Origin: Arenibacter sp. F26102
GTDB taxonomy: Bacteria > Bacteroidota > Bacteroidia > Flavobacteriales > Flavobacteriaceae
Length of the DNA: 64,000 nt
Assembly: GCF_023015865.1 (NCBI RefSeq)
Contig: NZ_JALKBC010000002.1
Location: forward strand, 124,001 to 188,000
Direction of reading: 5' to 3'
The first letter of the stretch is position 1; every line of letters starts with the position of its first letter. Made by a program: the position numbers and the translations under genes. The notes under the pieces were generated by a model. That model worked only from the letters and a program-made list of their open reading frames with translations. It ran no database searches and was not told the DNA's origin. This document shows positions 16,952-24,841 of the stretch, one piece after another.

Positions 16952-18199
16952 ATGGAAGTACTAAAAATAGCAACAGCAGGAAGTGTGGATGACGGTAAAA
17001 GTACCTTGATCGGAAGATTGCTTTATGATACCAAATCCCTGACGGACGATAAGTTGGAGGCCATAGAAAAGACTAGTAAGCAAAAAGGATATGATTATCT
17101 GGATTTCTCTTTGGCTACTGATGGTTTGGTAGCGGAAAGGGAACAAGGAATTACTATAGATGTAGCTCATATCTATTTCTCTACACCCAATAAGAGTTAT
17201 ATCATTGCGGATACCCCTGGTCACGTAGAATATACCCGTAACATGGTTACCGGAGCGTCTACTTCACAGGCGGCCATTATTTTGATCGACGCTAGAAAAG
17301 GAGTGATAGAGCAGACCAACAGGCACTTTTTTATCAATAACTTATTGAGGATAAAAGATGTTATTGTTGCCATAAATAAAATGGACTTGGTTGATTATTC
17401 TGAGGAAAGATACAATGAGATCAAAGCCGATTTTGAGGAACTGATGAGTAAGCGCGATTACCAGGACCAGAAAATTACCTTTATTCCCGTAAGTGCGCTT
17501 AAGGGTGACAATGTGGTAAACAGGTCAGAGAAAATGGCGTGGTACAAAGGGCAAACTCTTTTGGAACATTTTGAGGTTTTGGATAGAAAGGATATTTACA
17601 ATGTAGGTACCCCAAGATTTCCGGTTCAATATGTAATACGTCCCAAAACAGAGGAATTCCATGATTTTAGAGGATTTGCTGGAAAAGTATATGGAGGTGA
17701 GCTGAGTGTAGGTGATGAAGTTGTGGTATTGCCATCAATGACCAAATCCAAAATCAAGGATATTTATTTCTACGACAAAAAATATAAAACTGCAACAAGA
17801 CGTTCTTCCGTAACCATTACACTGGAAGATGAGATCAATGTAAGCAGGGGAGATATGTTGGTGAAAGTAGGTGACCTGCCAACTATTGATAAGCAATTTA
17901 CGGCTACGGTTTCCTGGATGGATTCCCAAAATTTAACTGTGGGAAGCAAATACGTGGTGCAACACGGCGTGAATAAGGTTTTGGCCAAGGTGGAGAACAT
18001 TCACCATAAGATTAATCCGGATTACTCAGGTATAGATACGACTATCACTGCTTTGGGAATGAACGATATAGCACAGGTTACCTTTAGATTGAATAAGCCA
18101 ATTTTTTATGATTCTTTCAAGAATCACCGAACCAATGGCTCTTTTATCCTAATAGATAATCAATCCAATACAACAGCTGGGGTCGGGTTTATAAACTAA
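16952..18199 (+). CDS. cysN: Sulfate adenylyltransferase large subunit (GTPase)
   Basis: CysN is the EF-Tu-like GTPase that drives APS synthesis by CysD. Motifs are GSVDDGKST (residues 10-18), DTPGH, and NKMD, followed by two beta-barrel domains. It has 415 residues from ATG 16952. An in-frame TTG at 16910 would add 14 non-conserved residues. There is no CysC kinase fusion at the C-terminus, unlike many proteobacterial CysNC proteins. Confidence 0.94.
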   Translation: MEVLKIATAGSVDDGKSTLIGRLLYDTKSLTDDKLEAIEKTSKQKGYDYLDFSLATDGLVAEREQGITIDVAHIYFSTPNKSYIIADTPGHVEYTRNMVTGASTSQAAIILIDARKGVIEQTNRHFFINNLLRIKDVIVAINKMDLVDYSEERYNEIKADFEELMSKRDYQDQKITFIPVSALKGDNVVNRSEKMAWYKGQTLLEHFEVLDRKDIYNVGTPRFPVQYVIRPKTEEFHDFRGFAGKVYGGELSVGDEVVVLPSMTKSKIKDIYFYDKKYKTATRRSSVTITLEDEINVSRGDMLVKVGDLPTIDKQFTATVSWMDSQNLTVGSKYVVQHGVNKVLAKVENIHHKINPDYSGIDTTITALGMNDIAQVTFRLNKPIFYDSFKNHRTNGSFILIDNQSNTTAGVGFIN

Positions 18200-18246
18200 A
18201 CCTCCTTCCGTGCCCTAGGGTATGGTGTTGTTGTCAGTTTAATCTA

Positions 18247-18263
18247 TTATCCCCATGGGATAA
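18247..18263. promoter_or_regulatory. Short perfect palindrome upstream of sulfite reductase
   Basis: TTATCCC, CAT, GGGATAA is a perfect 7-bp inverted repeat in the 112-bp gap between cysN and the sulfite reductase gene. It differs from the two Rrf2-type operators. It may be an operator, or an RNA hairpin tuning expression inside the operon. Confidence 0.35.
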
Positions 18264-18311
18264 AGGTTTTTAAAAAATTAATAATCATTTTGAATAAAAA
18301 ATAAAAGTAGC

Positions 18312-20402
18312 ATGCGGACTTTCAGAACAGAAGTGGAAAACCCGGTTGTAGAACAGGATATCATAGCATTGGAAGCTAAGATACGTGAATTTCAAGGCGG
18401 TAGTTTGGATGAGGAGAAATTCCGTAGTCTAAGATTGGCAAGGGGAATTTATGGTCAAAGACAACCTGGTGTCCAAATGATTCGTATAAAATTGCCCTAT
18501 GGGAAAGTTAGCTCACAGCAGTTAAGAAGGATATGTGACGTTTCCGAGGAATACTCTACGGGTCGACTTCATATTACTACCCGTCAGGATATTCAGATTC
18601 ATTATGTGGATATTAACCGTACGCCTGAATTATGGGCACAATTGGAACAGGATGATATTACTATCCGGGAAGCCTGTGGAAATACGGTGAGAAACGTTAC
18701 CGCCAGTGAAACTGCGGGAATAGATGTCAACGAACCGTTCGATGTTTCCCCTTATGCACATGCCTTGTTTCAATATTTTTTAAGAAACCCAATAAGTCAG
18801 GAAATGGGGAGGAAGTTTAAAGTTTCCTTTTCTTCCTCGGATGAGGATACAGGTCTTTCGTACATGCACGATCTTGGGTTTATTGCCAAGATAGAGAATG
18901 GTGTAAGAGGATTTAAAGTGCTTTTGGGTGGTGGATTGGGCTCACAGCCTAGACATGCAGATGAAATTTATTCTTTTCTACCTACAGATAAGATTATTCC
19001 TTTAATGGAAGGAGTAGTTCGTGTTTTTGATCGATTTGGGGAAAGAAAAAGTAGGGCCAAAGCAAGAATGAAATTCTTGTTGAAGGATATTGGATTGGAT
19101 GGATTTAAGCAATTGCTGGAGGAAGAGCAATTGGCAATACCTGTTCAGACTTACGAAATAGATGCGGAGGCCTATCCAAGTGTGAATATTGCAGAGAATA
19201 ATGCTCCTGAGGTAACCATTAAAGACCAGAAGGCCTTTGATAAATGGAAGGCTACCAACTTGGTTCCTCAAAAACAACAGGGATATGTTGCTATTGGGGT
19301 AAAGGTGTTATTGGGCGATTTTTATATAGAAAAAGCCAGACAATTGGCGGATCTGGTAGAAAAATATGCTGCAGGTGAAATTAGATTGAGTTTGCGTCAA
19401 AACATATTGATTCCTTATGTGAAGGAATCACTGATACCTTTTTTCTATCAAGAGTTGGAAAAATTGGGCTTCGCAGATATTGGATACAATACCGCATTGG
19501 ATATTACAGCTTGTCCAGGTACCGATACCTGTAATTTGGGTATTGCCAGTAGTACTGGAATAGCAGATGAATTGGAAAGGGTAATTAAGGCGGAATACCC
19601 CCATTATATCAACAATCCGGATGTGGTTATTAAGATTAGTGGATGTATGAATGCCTGTGGACAGCACAATATGGCCAATATTGGTTTTCAGGGAATGTCT
19701 GTTAGAACAAAGAATAAATTGGTGGCTCCGGCGCTTCAAGTGCTTTTGGGTGGTGGTAATTTAGGAGATGGAAACGGCCGTTTTGCCGATAAGGTAATTA
19801 AGATACCTAGCAAAAGGGGGCCTGAAGCATTGAGGTTTATCCTAAACGATTATGATGCCAACAGCAACGGAAAATCCTTTGTGGATTATTATGAGGAAAA
19901 AGGTCAAATGTATTTTTATGATTTTCTAAAGCCCTTGTCAGATGTGGATAACTTGGAAGCATCGGATTTTATTGATTGGGGTACTTCTGAAAAATATGAA
20001 CAAGCCATTGGTGTTGGAGAATGTGCAGGGGTAGTAATAGATTTAATCGCCACTTTATTATTTGATAGTGAGGAAAAGATCGAAACCGCTAAATTAAATT
20101 TGGAGGAAGAAAAATGGGCTGCCAGTATCTATCATTCCTATTCATCAATGGTAAATACGGCCAAGGCTTTATTGACAGCTGAAAATACCAAGGTAAATAC
20201 ACATATCAGTATCATTAAGGATTTTGATAAGTTGTTTGTGGCCTCAGGGAAATTCAAATTGGAGCAAGGATTTGAGAAAATGGTACTTCAATTAAATCAG
20301 AATGCACCAACGGAAGCCTTTGCGAAAGCATATTTAAAAGATGCAGAAGAATTCTTGGGCAATGTGGAAGCATACAGAAAAGTAGAATTGACAAACGCAT
20401 AG
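18312..20402 (+). CDS. Assimilatory sulfite (nitrite/sulfite) reductase with HEPN-like tail
   Basis: This 696-residue siroheme/[4Fe-4S] enzyme reduces sulfite to sulfide. The two nitrite/sulfite reductase halves occupy about 1-560. Cluster ligands are C401 and C407 (CPGTDTC) and C445 and C449 (SGCMNAC). The last 130 residues form a helical extension of the type annotated as HEPN in Bacteroidota homologues. It lacks the Rx4-6H motif of HEPN ribonucleases, so a toxin role is unlikely. Position among cysH, cysD, cysN and cobA argues for sulfite as substrate. The electron donor is probably ferredoxin through the reductase encoded downstream. Confidence 0.92.
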   Translation: MRTFRTEVENPVVEQDIIALEAKIREFQGGSLDEEKFRSLRLARGIYGQRQPGVQMIRIKLPYGKVSSQQLRRICDVSEEYSTGRLHITTRQDIQIHYVDINRTPELWAQLEQDDITIREACGNTVRNVTASETAGIDVNEPFDVSPYAHALFQYFLRNPISQEMGRKFKVSFSSSDEDTGLSYMHDLGFIAKIENGVRGFKVLLGGGLGSQPRHADEIYSFLPTDKIIPLMEGVVRVFDRFGERKSRAKARMKFLLKDIGLDGFKQLLEEEQLAIPVQTYEIDAEAYPSVNIAENNAPEVTIKDQKAFDKWKATNLVPQKQQGYVAIGVKVLLGDFYIEKARQLADLVEKYAAGEIRLSLRQNILIPYVKESLIPFFYQELEKLGFADIGYNTALDITACPGTDTCNLGIASSTGIADELERVIKAEYPHYINNPDVVIKISGCMNACGQHNMANIGFQGMSVRTKNKLVAPALQVLLGGGNLGDGNGRFADKVIKIPSKRGPEALRFILNDYDANSNGKSFVDYYEEKGQMYFYDFLKPLSDVDNLEASDFIDWGTSEKYEQAIGVGECAGVVIDLIATLLFDSEEKIETAKLNLEEEKWAASIYHSYSSMVNTAKALLTAENTKVNTHISIIKDFDKLFVASGKFKLEQGFEKMVLQLNQNAPTEAFAKAYLKDAEEFLGNVEAYRKVELTNA

Positions 20403-20404
20403 TA

Positions 20405-21238
20405 ATGATCGGCAAGGAAGATAATATTCACGTTAATACCACGCTGGCAGACCATATTTCAAATGGGGCGGCCAATAAGTTTGGACAGCTGACCGTTGTG
20501 GGAGCTGGACCTGGCGATGTGGAATTAATAACGCTAAAGGCTATAAAAGCCTTGCAGGCGGCAGACGTAGTATTGTACGATGCCCTTGTGGATGGTTCCT
20601 TATTGAATTATGCTCCCAATGCCGAACATATATTTGTAGGCAAAAGGAAAGGATGCTATGCCTATCAGCAGGAACAGATTAATGATCTTATAGTAAGTAG
20701 GGCTAAAACCCAATGCCACGTTGTAAGATTAAAGGGTGGAGACCCCTTTGTTTTTGGTAGAGGGGCTGAAGAAATGGAATTTGCGGCCAGTAAAGGCATA
20801 AAAGTAGCCATGGTACCGGGAATATCCTCATCTGTAGCCGTACCGGCATCCCAAAACATTCCGGTCACCAAAAGGGGTGCTGCTGAAAGTTTTTGGGTAA
20901 TTACGGGTACGACAAAGGATCATAGATTATCCACAGATGTAGCTTTGGCAGCAAAATCAAACGCTACTATAGTAATACTGATGGGGATGAGCAAACTTTC
21001 TGAGATTGTTGGGTTGTTTAAAAGCGAGGGAAAATCTGAAACACCCATCGCCATTATTCAAAATGGCACGCGTGAAGATGAGAAGGTAGGTGTTGGGACT
21101 ATAGGTTCAATTGAGAAATTAGTAGCTAAAGAGCAATTGAGCAACCCTGCGATTATTATTATCGGAGAGGTGGTAAACCATCGGTCCGCAATATTGAATT
21201 ATACCGAAATATTAAATAGCCACGAAGTGGCAAAGTAA
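20405..21238 (+). CDS. cobA: Uroporphyrinogen-III C-methyltransferase
   Basis: This 277-residue SAM-dependent methyltransferase makes precorrin-2, the first step to siroheme for the sulfite reductase. Signatures are VGAGPGDVELITLKAIKALQ (about 31-50), VVLYDALV, and GDPFVFGRGAEE. It is a stand-alone domain, not a CysG fusion. It starts 2 bp after the sulfite reductase stop, so the two are tightly coupled. The enzyme for the remaining siroheme steps is not in this window. Confidence 0.94.
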   Translation: MIGKEDNIHVNTTLADHISNGAANKFGQLTVVGAGPGDVELITLKAIKALQAADVVLYDALVDGSLLNYAPNAEHIFVGKRKGCYAYQQEQINDLIVSRAKTQCHVVRLKGGDPFVFGRGAEEMEFAASKGIKVAMVPGISSSVAVPASQNIPVTKRGAAESFWVITGTTKDHRLSTDVALAAKSNATIVILMGMSKLSEIVGLFKSEGKSETPIAIIQNGTREDEKVGVGTIGSIEKLVAKEQLSNPAIIIIGEVVNHRSAILNYTEILNSHEVAK

Positions 21239-21316
21239 GTAAAAGGAGAGACATTCAGCTTATTGGGTTTAAGCCTATATGGGTGTCATAATTAATTAGG
21301 AATTAATCAAAGTAGT

Positions 21317-22381
21317 ATGATAAAGACAGATATACTTATAATTGGAGCAGGTCCAACAGGGTTGTTCACGGTTTTTGAAGCGGGATTATTGAAATTGAAG
21401 ACGCATCTTATAGATGCACTGCCTCAACCTGGGGGTCAGTGTTCTGAAATTTATCCTAAGAAACCTATTTATGATATTCCAGCGTTCCCGGAAATTCTTG
21501 CCGGTGATTTGGTTAAAAATCTGATGCAACAAATTCAACCATTTGAACCTGGGTTTACTTTGGGTGAAAGAGCACAGACATTGGATAAGTTGGATGACGG
21601 TTCATTTGTGGTTACCACAAATAAAGGAACAAAACATCAGGCGCCCGTTGTGGTTATTGCAGGCGGATTGGGTTCTTTTGAACCAAGAAAACCTTTGATT
21701 CCCAATTTGGTAGATTTTGAGGATAAGGGGGTAGCATATATCATTAAAGACCCTGAAGTGTATAGGGATAAAAAAGTGGTAATCTCCGGAGGAGGGGATT
21801 CTGCATTGGATTGGGCAATATTCCTTTCGGATGTAGCTGCTGAAGTATCTTTGGTGCATAGAAGAAATGAATTTAGGGGTGCTTTGGATTCGGTAGAAAA
21901 AGCGGCTGACTTGGCCAAACTAGGAAAAATTAAATTATTTACCGAAGCCGAGGTGGTTAAGTTATACGGAGACGACAATTTGGAAGCCGTTGTGGTAAAA
22001 CACAATGATGAGGCCAAAGGTGAAACCTATGTGGAAGCGGATAATTTTATTCCACTGTTCGGACTTTCTCCTAAATTAGGACCTATTGGTGATTGGGGAT
22101 TTGAAATAGAAAAAAATGCGATCAAGGTGAACAACGCCTACGATTATCAAACCAATATTCCAGGAGTTTACGCCATTGGCGATGTAAACACCTATCCCGG
22201 AAAGCTTAAATTAATATTGTCCGGTTTCCACGAAGCGGCCGTTATGTGTCAGAGTGCTTACCAGTTGATCAATCCTGGAAAGCGTTATGTAATGAAATAC
22301 ACCACTGTAGGTGGGGTAGAAGGATTTGACGGTAGCAAGAAGGAAGCTAAAAAAGAAGTAGTTCAGAGTATTTTGGCGTAA
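21317..22381 (+). CDS. Ferredoxin-NADP reductase, thioredoxin-reductase-like
   Basis: This 354-residue FAD- and NAD(P)-dependent flavoprotein starts with IIGAGPTGLFTVFEAG, has a second nucleotide-binding motif ISGGGDSALDWA, and ends with the FAD motif YAIGDVNTYPGKLKLILSG. It lacks the redox CxxC of thioredoxin reductase, fitting the YumC/TrxR-like ferredoxin reductases. As last gene of the operon it probably supplies reduced ferredoxin to the sulfite reductase. Confidence 0.88.
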   Translation: MIKTDILIIGAGPTGLFTVFEAGLLKLKTHLIDALPQPGGQCSEIYPKKPIYDIPAFPEILAGDLVKNLMQQIQPFEPGFTLGERAQTLDKLDDGSFVVTTNKGTKHQAPVVVIAGGLGSFEPRKPLIPNLVDFEDKGVAYIIKDPEVYRDKKVVISGGGDSALDWAIFLSDVAAEVSLVHRRNEFRGALDSVEKAADLAKLGKIKLFTEAEVVKLYGDDNLEAVVVKHNDEAKGETYVEADNFIPLFGLSPKLGPIGDWGFEIEKNAIKVNNAYDYQTNIPGVYAIGDVNTYPGKLKLILSGFHEAAVMCQSAYQLINPGKRYVMKYTTVGGVEGFDGSKKEAKKEVVQSILA

Positions 22382-22390
22382 TCGCCATTG

Positions 22391-22422
22391 AAACCTGTCA
22401 GGTTGTTGAGCCTGACAGGTTT
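22391..22422 (+). terminator. Terminator-like hairpin ending the cys operon
   Basis: AAACCTGTCAGG, loop TTGTTGAG, CCTGACAGGTTT: a perfect 12-bp stem starting 10 nt after the last stop. The T-tail is short (TTTAATT). The ACCTGTCAGG-type palindrome is a common Bacteroidota intergenic element. Confidence 0.7.
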
Positions 22423-22445
22423 AATTAAAATAAATAGTTGATTCC

Positions 22446-22476
22446 TTGCTTTTAAAGGCACTGTTGCGTTACTTTG
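22446..22476 (+). promoter_or_regulatory. Promoter of the riboswitch-controlled metH transcript
   Basis: TTG (22446-22448) and TTACTTTG (22469-22476, 7 of 8 to consensus) with a 20-bp spacer, ending 26 nt before the SAM-I aptamer. Confidence 0.5.
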
Positions 22477-22502
22477 CAACCCGTTCATTAATACATTGAA
22501 AC

Positions 22503-22652
22503 GTTATCAAGAAAGGCGGAGGGACTAGACCCGGTGAAGCCTTAGCAACCCTTTTTTCTTTTTCGATAACTATCGGGAAGAATAAAGAAGGTGCTACATT
22601 CTAATCCTGTTTTTATTCTATTTATATGGAATTTTATACAGGAATAGATAAC
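22503..22652 (+). promoter_or_regulatory. SAM-I riboswitch (S box) upstream of split metH
   Basis: P1 is GTTATC (22503-22508) with GATAAC (22647-22652). Core segments are AGAAAGGCGGAGGGA, TGAAGCCTTAGCAACC and AAGGTGCTACATTCTA. P4 is TCCTGT (22605-22610) with ACAGGA (22638-22643). P3 is longer than in the metY copy, with an extra CGATA/TATCG hairpin. It occupies the middle of a 464-bp gap that also has a terminator, two promoters and a palindrome. Confidence 0.94.
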
Positions 22653-22734
22653 ATAAAGAAAGACGCTGGTCTAAAACTTTTCCTTACTTGATTTTATTTA
22701 TTTTTTTTGATACCGATAACTAGGGGGTAAACCA

Positions 22735-22764
22735 TTGTTTTCGGGTGTCATTTTTATAATTTTG
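22735..22764 (+). promoter_or_regulatory. Second, riboswitch-independent metH promoter
   Basis: TTG (22735-22737) and TAATTTTG (22757-22764, exact consensus) with a 19-bp spacer. It lies downstream of the SAM-I aptamer and about 80 nt before the metH start codon, so transcripts from it would lack the riboswitch. Confidence 0.55.
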
Positions 22765-22769
22765 TGTTT

Positions 22770-22784
22770 CCCAACTAATTTGGG
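22770..22784. promoter_or_regulatory. Palindrome at the second metH promoter start site
   Basis: CCCAA, CTAAT, TTGGG is a perfect 5-bp inverted repeat placed where transcription from the second promoter would begin. Outer bases GTGT and ACAC also pair, with two extra T on one side. It could be a repressor operator. Confidence 0.35.
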
Positions 22785-22845
22785 ACACCATATAATAGCA
22801 TCTTGGTTTTGACCCATAAGGGAGCAAACATTTTTGAAAAGTAAT

Positions 22846-23859
22846 ATGAAGAAGATTCAAGACGTACTAAAGGAAAGAATTTTGGTGTTGGATGGAGCCA
22901 TGGGCACCATGTTACAGCGACATAAATATACTGAAGAGGACTTTAGAGGAGAACGATTTAAGGATTGGGAACACCCCTTACAGGGAAATAACGATCTTTT
23001 GTCCCTCACTCAGCCCGAAGCTATTGCTGAGGTACACCGCCTGTATTTTGCTGCTGGTGCGGATATTGTTGAAACAAATACATTTTCCAGTACCACCATT
23101 GCAATGGCGGACTACCATATGGAAGAATTGGTTTACGAACTTAATTATGAATCCGCAAAAATAGCCAAGGCCGTAGCTGATGAGTTTACCGCTCGGGAAC
23201 CTAATAAGCCACGATTTGTGGCTGGGAGTATTGGGCCCACCAATAAAACTGCCAGCATGTCGCCAGATGTGAATGACCCCGGTTTTAGAGGGGTGTCTTT
23301 TGATGAACTGCGCGTAGCCTACAAACAACAGGTGGAAGCACTTTTGGATGGAGGGGCGGATATCTTATTGGTAGAGACGGTTTTTGATACTTTAAACGCA
23401 AAGGCTGCCTTGTTTGCCATTGAAGAGGTAAAGGAAGAAAGAAATATAGACGTCCCAATTATGATTAGTGGTACTATAACGGATGCTTCAGGTAGAACCC
23501 TTTCTGGGCAAACGGCGGAAGCATTTCTAATATCAATTAGTCACATACCTATTTTGTCCGTAGGTTTCAACTGCGCCCTGGGAGCTAGTCAGTTGGTGCC
23601 TCATTTGGAGGTGCTATCGGCCAAGACCGAGCATGCCGTATCTGCGCATCCAAATGCCGGATTACCGAATGCCTTTGGCGAATATGATGAAACTCCGGAG
23701 GAGATGGCCATGCAGATTAAGGAGTATGCCGAAAAGAGGTTGGTTAATATTGTAGGTGGATGTTGTGGGACCACTCCCGAACATATAAAGGCGATGGCCG
23801 ATATTGTTAAGAACTATTCCCCTAGAACCCTAAATACCTTAGAAGCGCATAACGTATGA
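22846..23859 (+). CDS. Homocysteine S-methyltransferase domain protein (MetH N-terminal half)
   Basis: This 337-residue protein corresponds to the homocysteine-binding module of cobalamin-dependent methionine synthase. DGAMGTMLQ is near the start. Zinc ligands are C243 (GFNCALG) and C306-C307 ([10 protein letters not shown]). It lacks pterin, cobalamin and activation domains, which are encoded separately 1 kb downstream. The ATG at 22846 is preferred over TTG 22834. It is the first gene behind the SAM-I riboswitch and overlaps the next gene by 4 nt. Confidence 0.93.
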   Translation: MKKIQDVLKERILVLDGAMGTMLQRHKYTEEDFRGERFKDWEHPLQGNNDLLSLTQPEAIAEVHRLYFAAGADIVETNTFSSTTIAMADYHMEELVYELNYESAKIAKAVADEFTAREPNKPRFVAGSIGPTNKTASMSPDVNDPGFRGVSFDELRVAYKQQVEALLDGGADILLVETVFDTLNAKAALFAIEEVKEERNIDVPIMISGTITDASGRTLSGQTAEAFLISISHIPILSVGFNCALGASQLVPHLEVLSAKTEHAVSAHPNAGLPNAFGEYDETPEEMAMQIKEYAEKRLVNIVGGCCGTTPEHIKAMADIVKNYSPRTLNTLEAHNV

Positions 23860-24797
23860 TACCTTCTAGGCAAATTGTTCTTGAAGCAGGAAAAAGAGTT
23901 GCCCCCTTTGTTCATAGAACACCGGTGCTCTCTTCCCGTTTGTTGAACGAATTATCAGGGGTGGAGGTTTTCTTTAAATGTGAGAATTTTCAAAAAATGG
24001 GTGCTTTTAAAATGCGGGGTGCCGTAAATGCCATCCAGCAATTGAGTGAGGCACAGAAAAAGGCGGGTGTGGTTACCCATTCTTCCGGAAATTTTGGTCA
24101 GGCCTTGGCCTTGGCAGCAAAGAACTTGGGGGTAAATGCATACATAGTAATGCCATCCAGCGCGCCAACCGTGAAGATTGAAGCTGTGAAGGGCTATGGA
24201 GGGGTGGTTACTATCTCGGAACCTACATTGGAAGCCAGAGAAAAATCTGCGGCAGCCATTGTTGAGGAAAAAGGAGCGGTTTTTTTACACCCGTCCAATG
24301 ACCTCAATGTAATTCTTGGTCAAGGTACCGCGGCCTTGGAATTATTACAGGATCAACCCGATTTGGAGTTCATTATGACTCCTGTGGGTGGTGGCGGACT
24401 AATAGCGGGGACGGCATTGGCGGCCCACTATTTTGGGACCAATTGCGCCGTTGTCGGGGGTGAGCCTATGAAAGCGGATGACGCCTATAGAGCCTTGAAG
24501 AGTGGTAAAATAGAGTATAATAAATCGACAGATACTATTGCGGACGGACTAAAGACAAACTTGGGGGATAAAAATTTCCCAATTATCACCGCATTGGTTT
24601 CTGATATTATTAGGGTGGAGGAAAAGGAAATCATCGATGCCATGAAATTAATTTGGGAGCGGATGAAACTGGTAATAGAACCATCCAGTGCAGTGCCCTT
24701 TGCGGCCTTGTTGAAAGAAAAAGAAAAGTTTAGGAACAAAAAAATAGGAATCATCCTCTCTGGAGGTAATGTGGAACTATCAAATTTGCCATTTTAG
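23856..24797 (+). CDS. Threonine/serine dehydratase or serine racemase-like PLP enzyme
   Basis: This 313-residue fold-type II PLP enzyme has the lysine in [12 protein letters not shown] (about 48-59), [13 protein letters not shown] (about 78-90) and the glycine loop [14 protein letters not shown] (about 178). It has no C-terminal ACT regulatory domain, so it resembles catabolic dehydratase or serine racemase rather than biosynthetic IlvA. Its ATG overlaps the stop of the MetH N-half gene (ATGA), so translation is probably coupled. Its presence between two halves of methionine synthase is unexplained. The substrate cannot be assigned from sequence. Confidence 0.85.
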   Translation: MIPSRQIVLEAGKRVAPFVHRTPVLSSRLLNELSGVEVFFKCENFQKMGAFKMRGAVNAIQQLSEAQKKAGVVTHSSGNFGQALALAAKNLGVNAYIVMPSSAPTVKIEAVKGYGGVVTISEPTLEAREKSAAAIVEEKGAVFLHPSNDLNVILGQGTAALELLQDQPDLEFIMTPVGGGGLIAGTALAAHYFGTNCAVVGGEPMKADDAYRALKSGKIEYNKSTDTIADGLKTNLGDKNFPIITALVSDIIRVEEKEIIDAMKLIWERMKLVIEPSSAVPFAALLKEKEKFRNKKIGIILSGGNVELSNLPF

Positions 24798-24841
24798 GGA
24801 CACTATATCGTGTTTTTAATATTGAGGTCAATACATAAATA

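Noticed and set aside
18220..18263. Third Rrf2 operator before sulfite reductase
   Set aside because: CTAGGGTAT matches only the right half weakly (7 of 9) and no left half is at the proper spacing. The nearby TTATCCC palindrome is a different motif.
19990..20402. HEPN tail of sulfite reductase as a toxin domain
   Set aside because: No RNase Rx4-6H motif, no antitoxin gene, and it is fused to a metabolic enzyme.
22561..22735. GATAACTATCG and CCGATAACTAG sequences as a mobile repeat
   Set aside because: The first is the extended P3 hairpin of the SAM-I aptamer and the second is an isolated partial match. Two short similarities do not show mobility.
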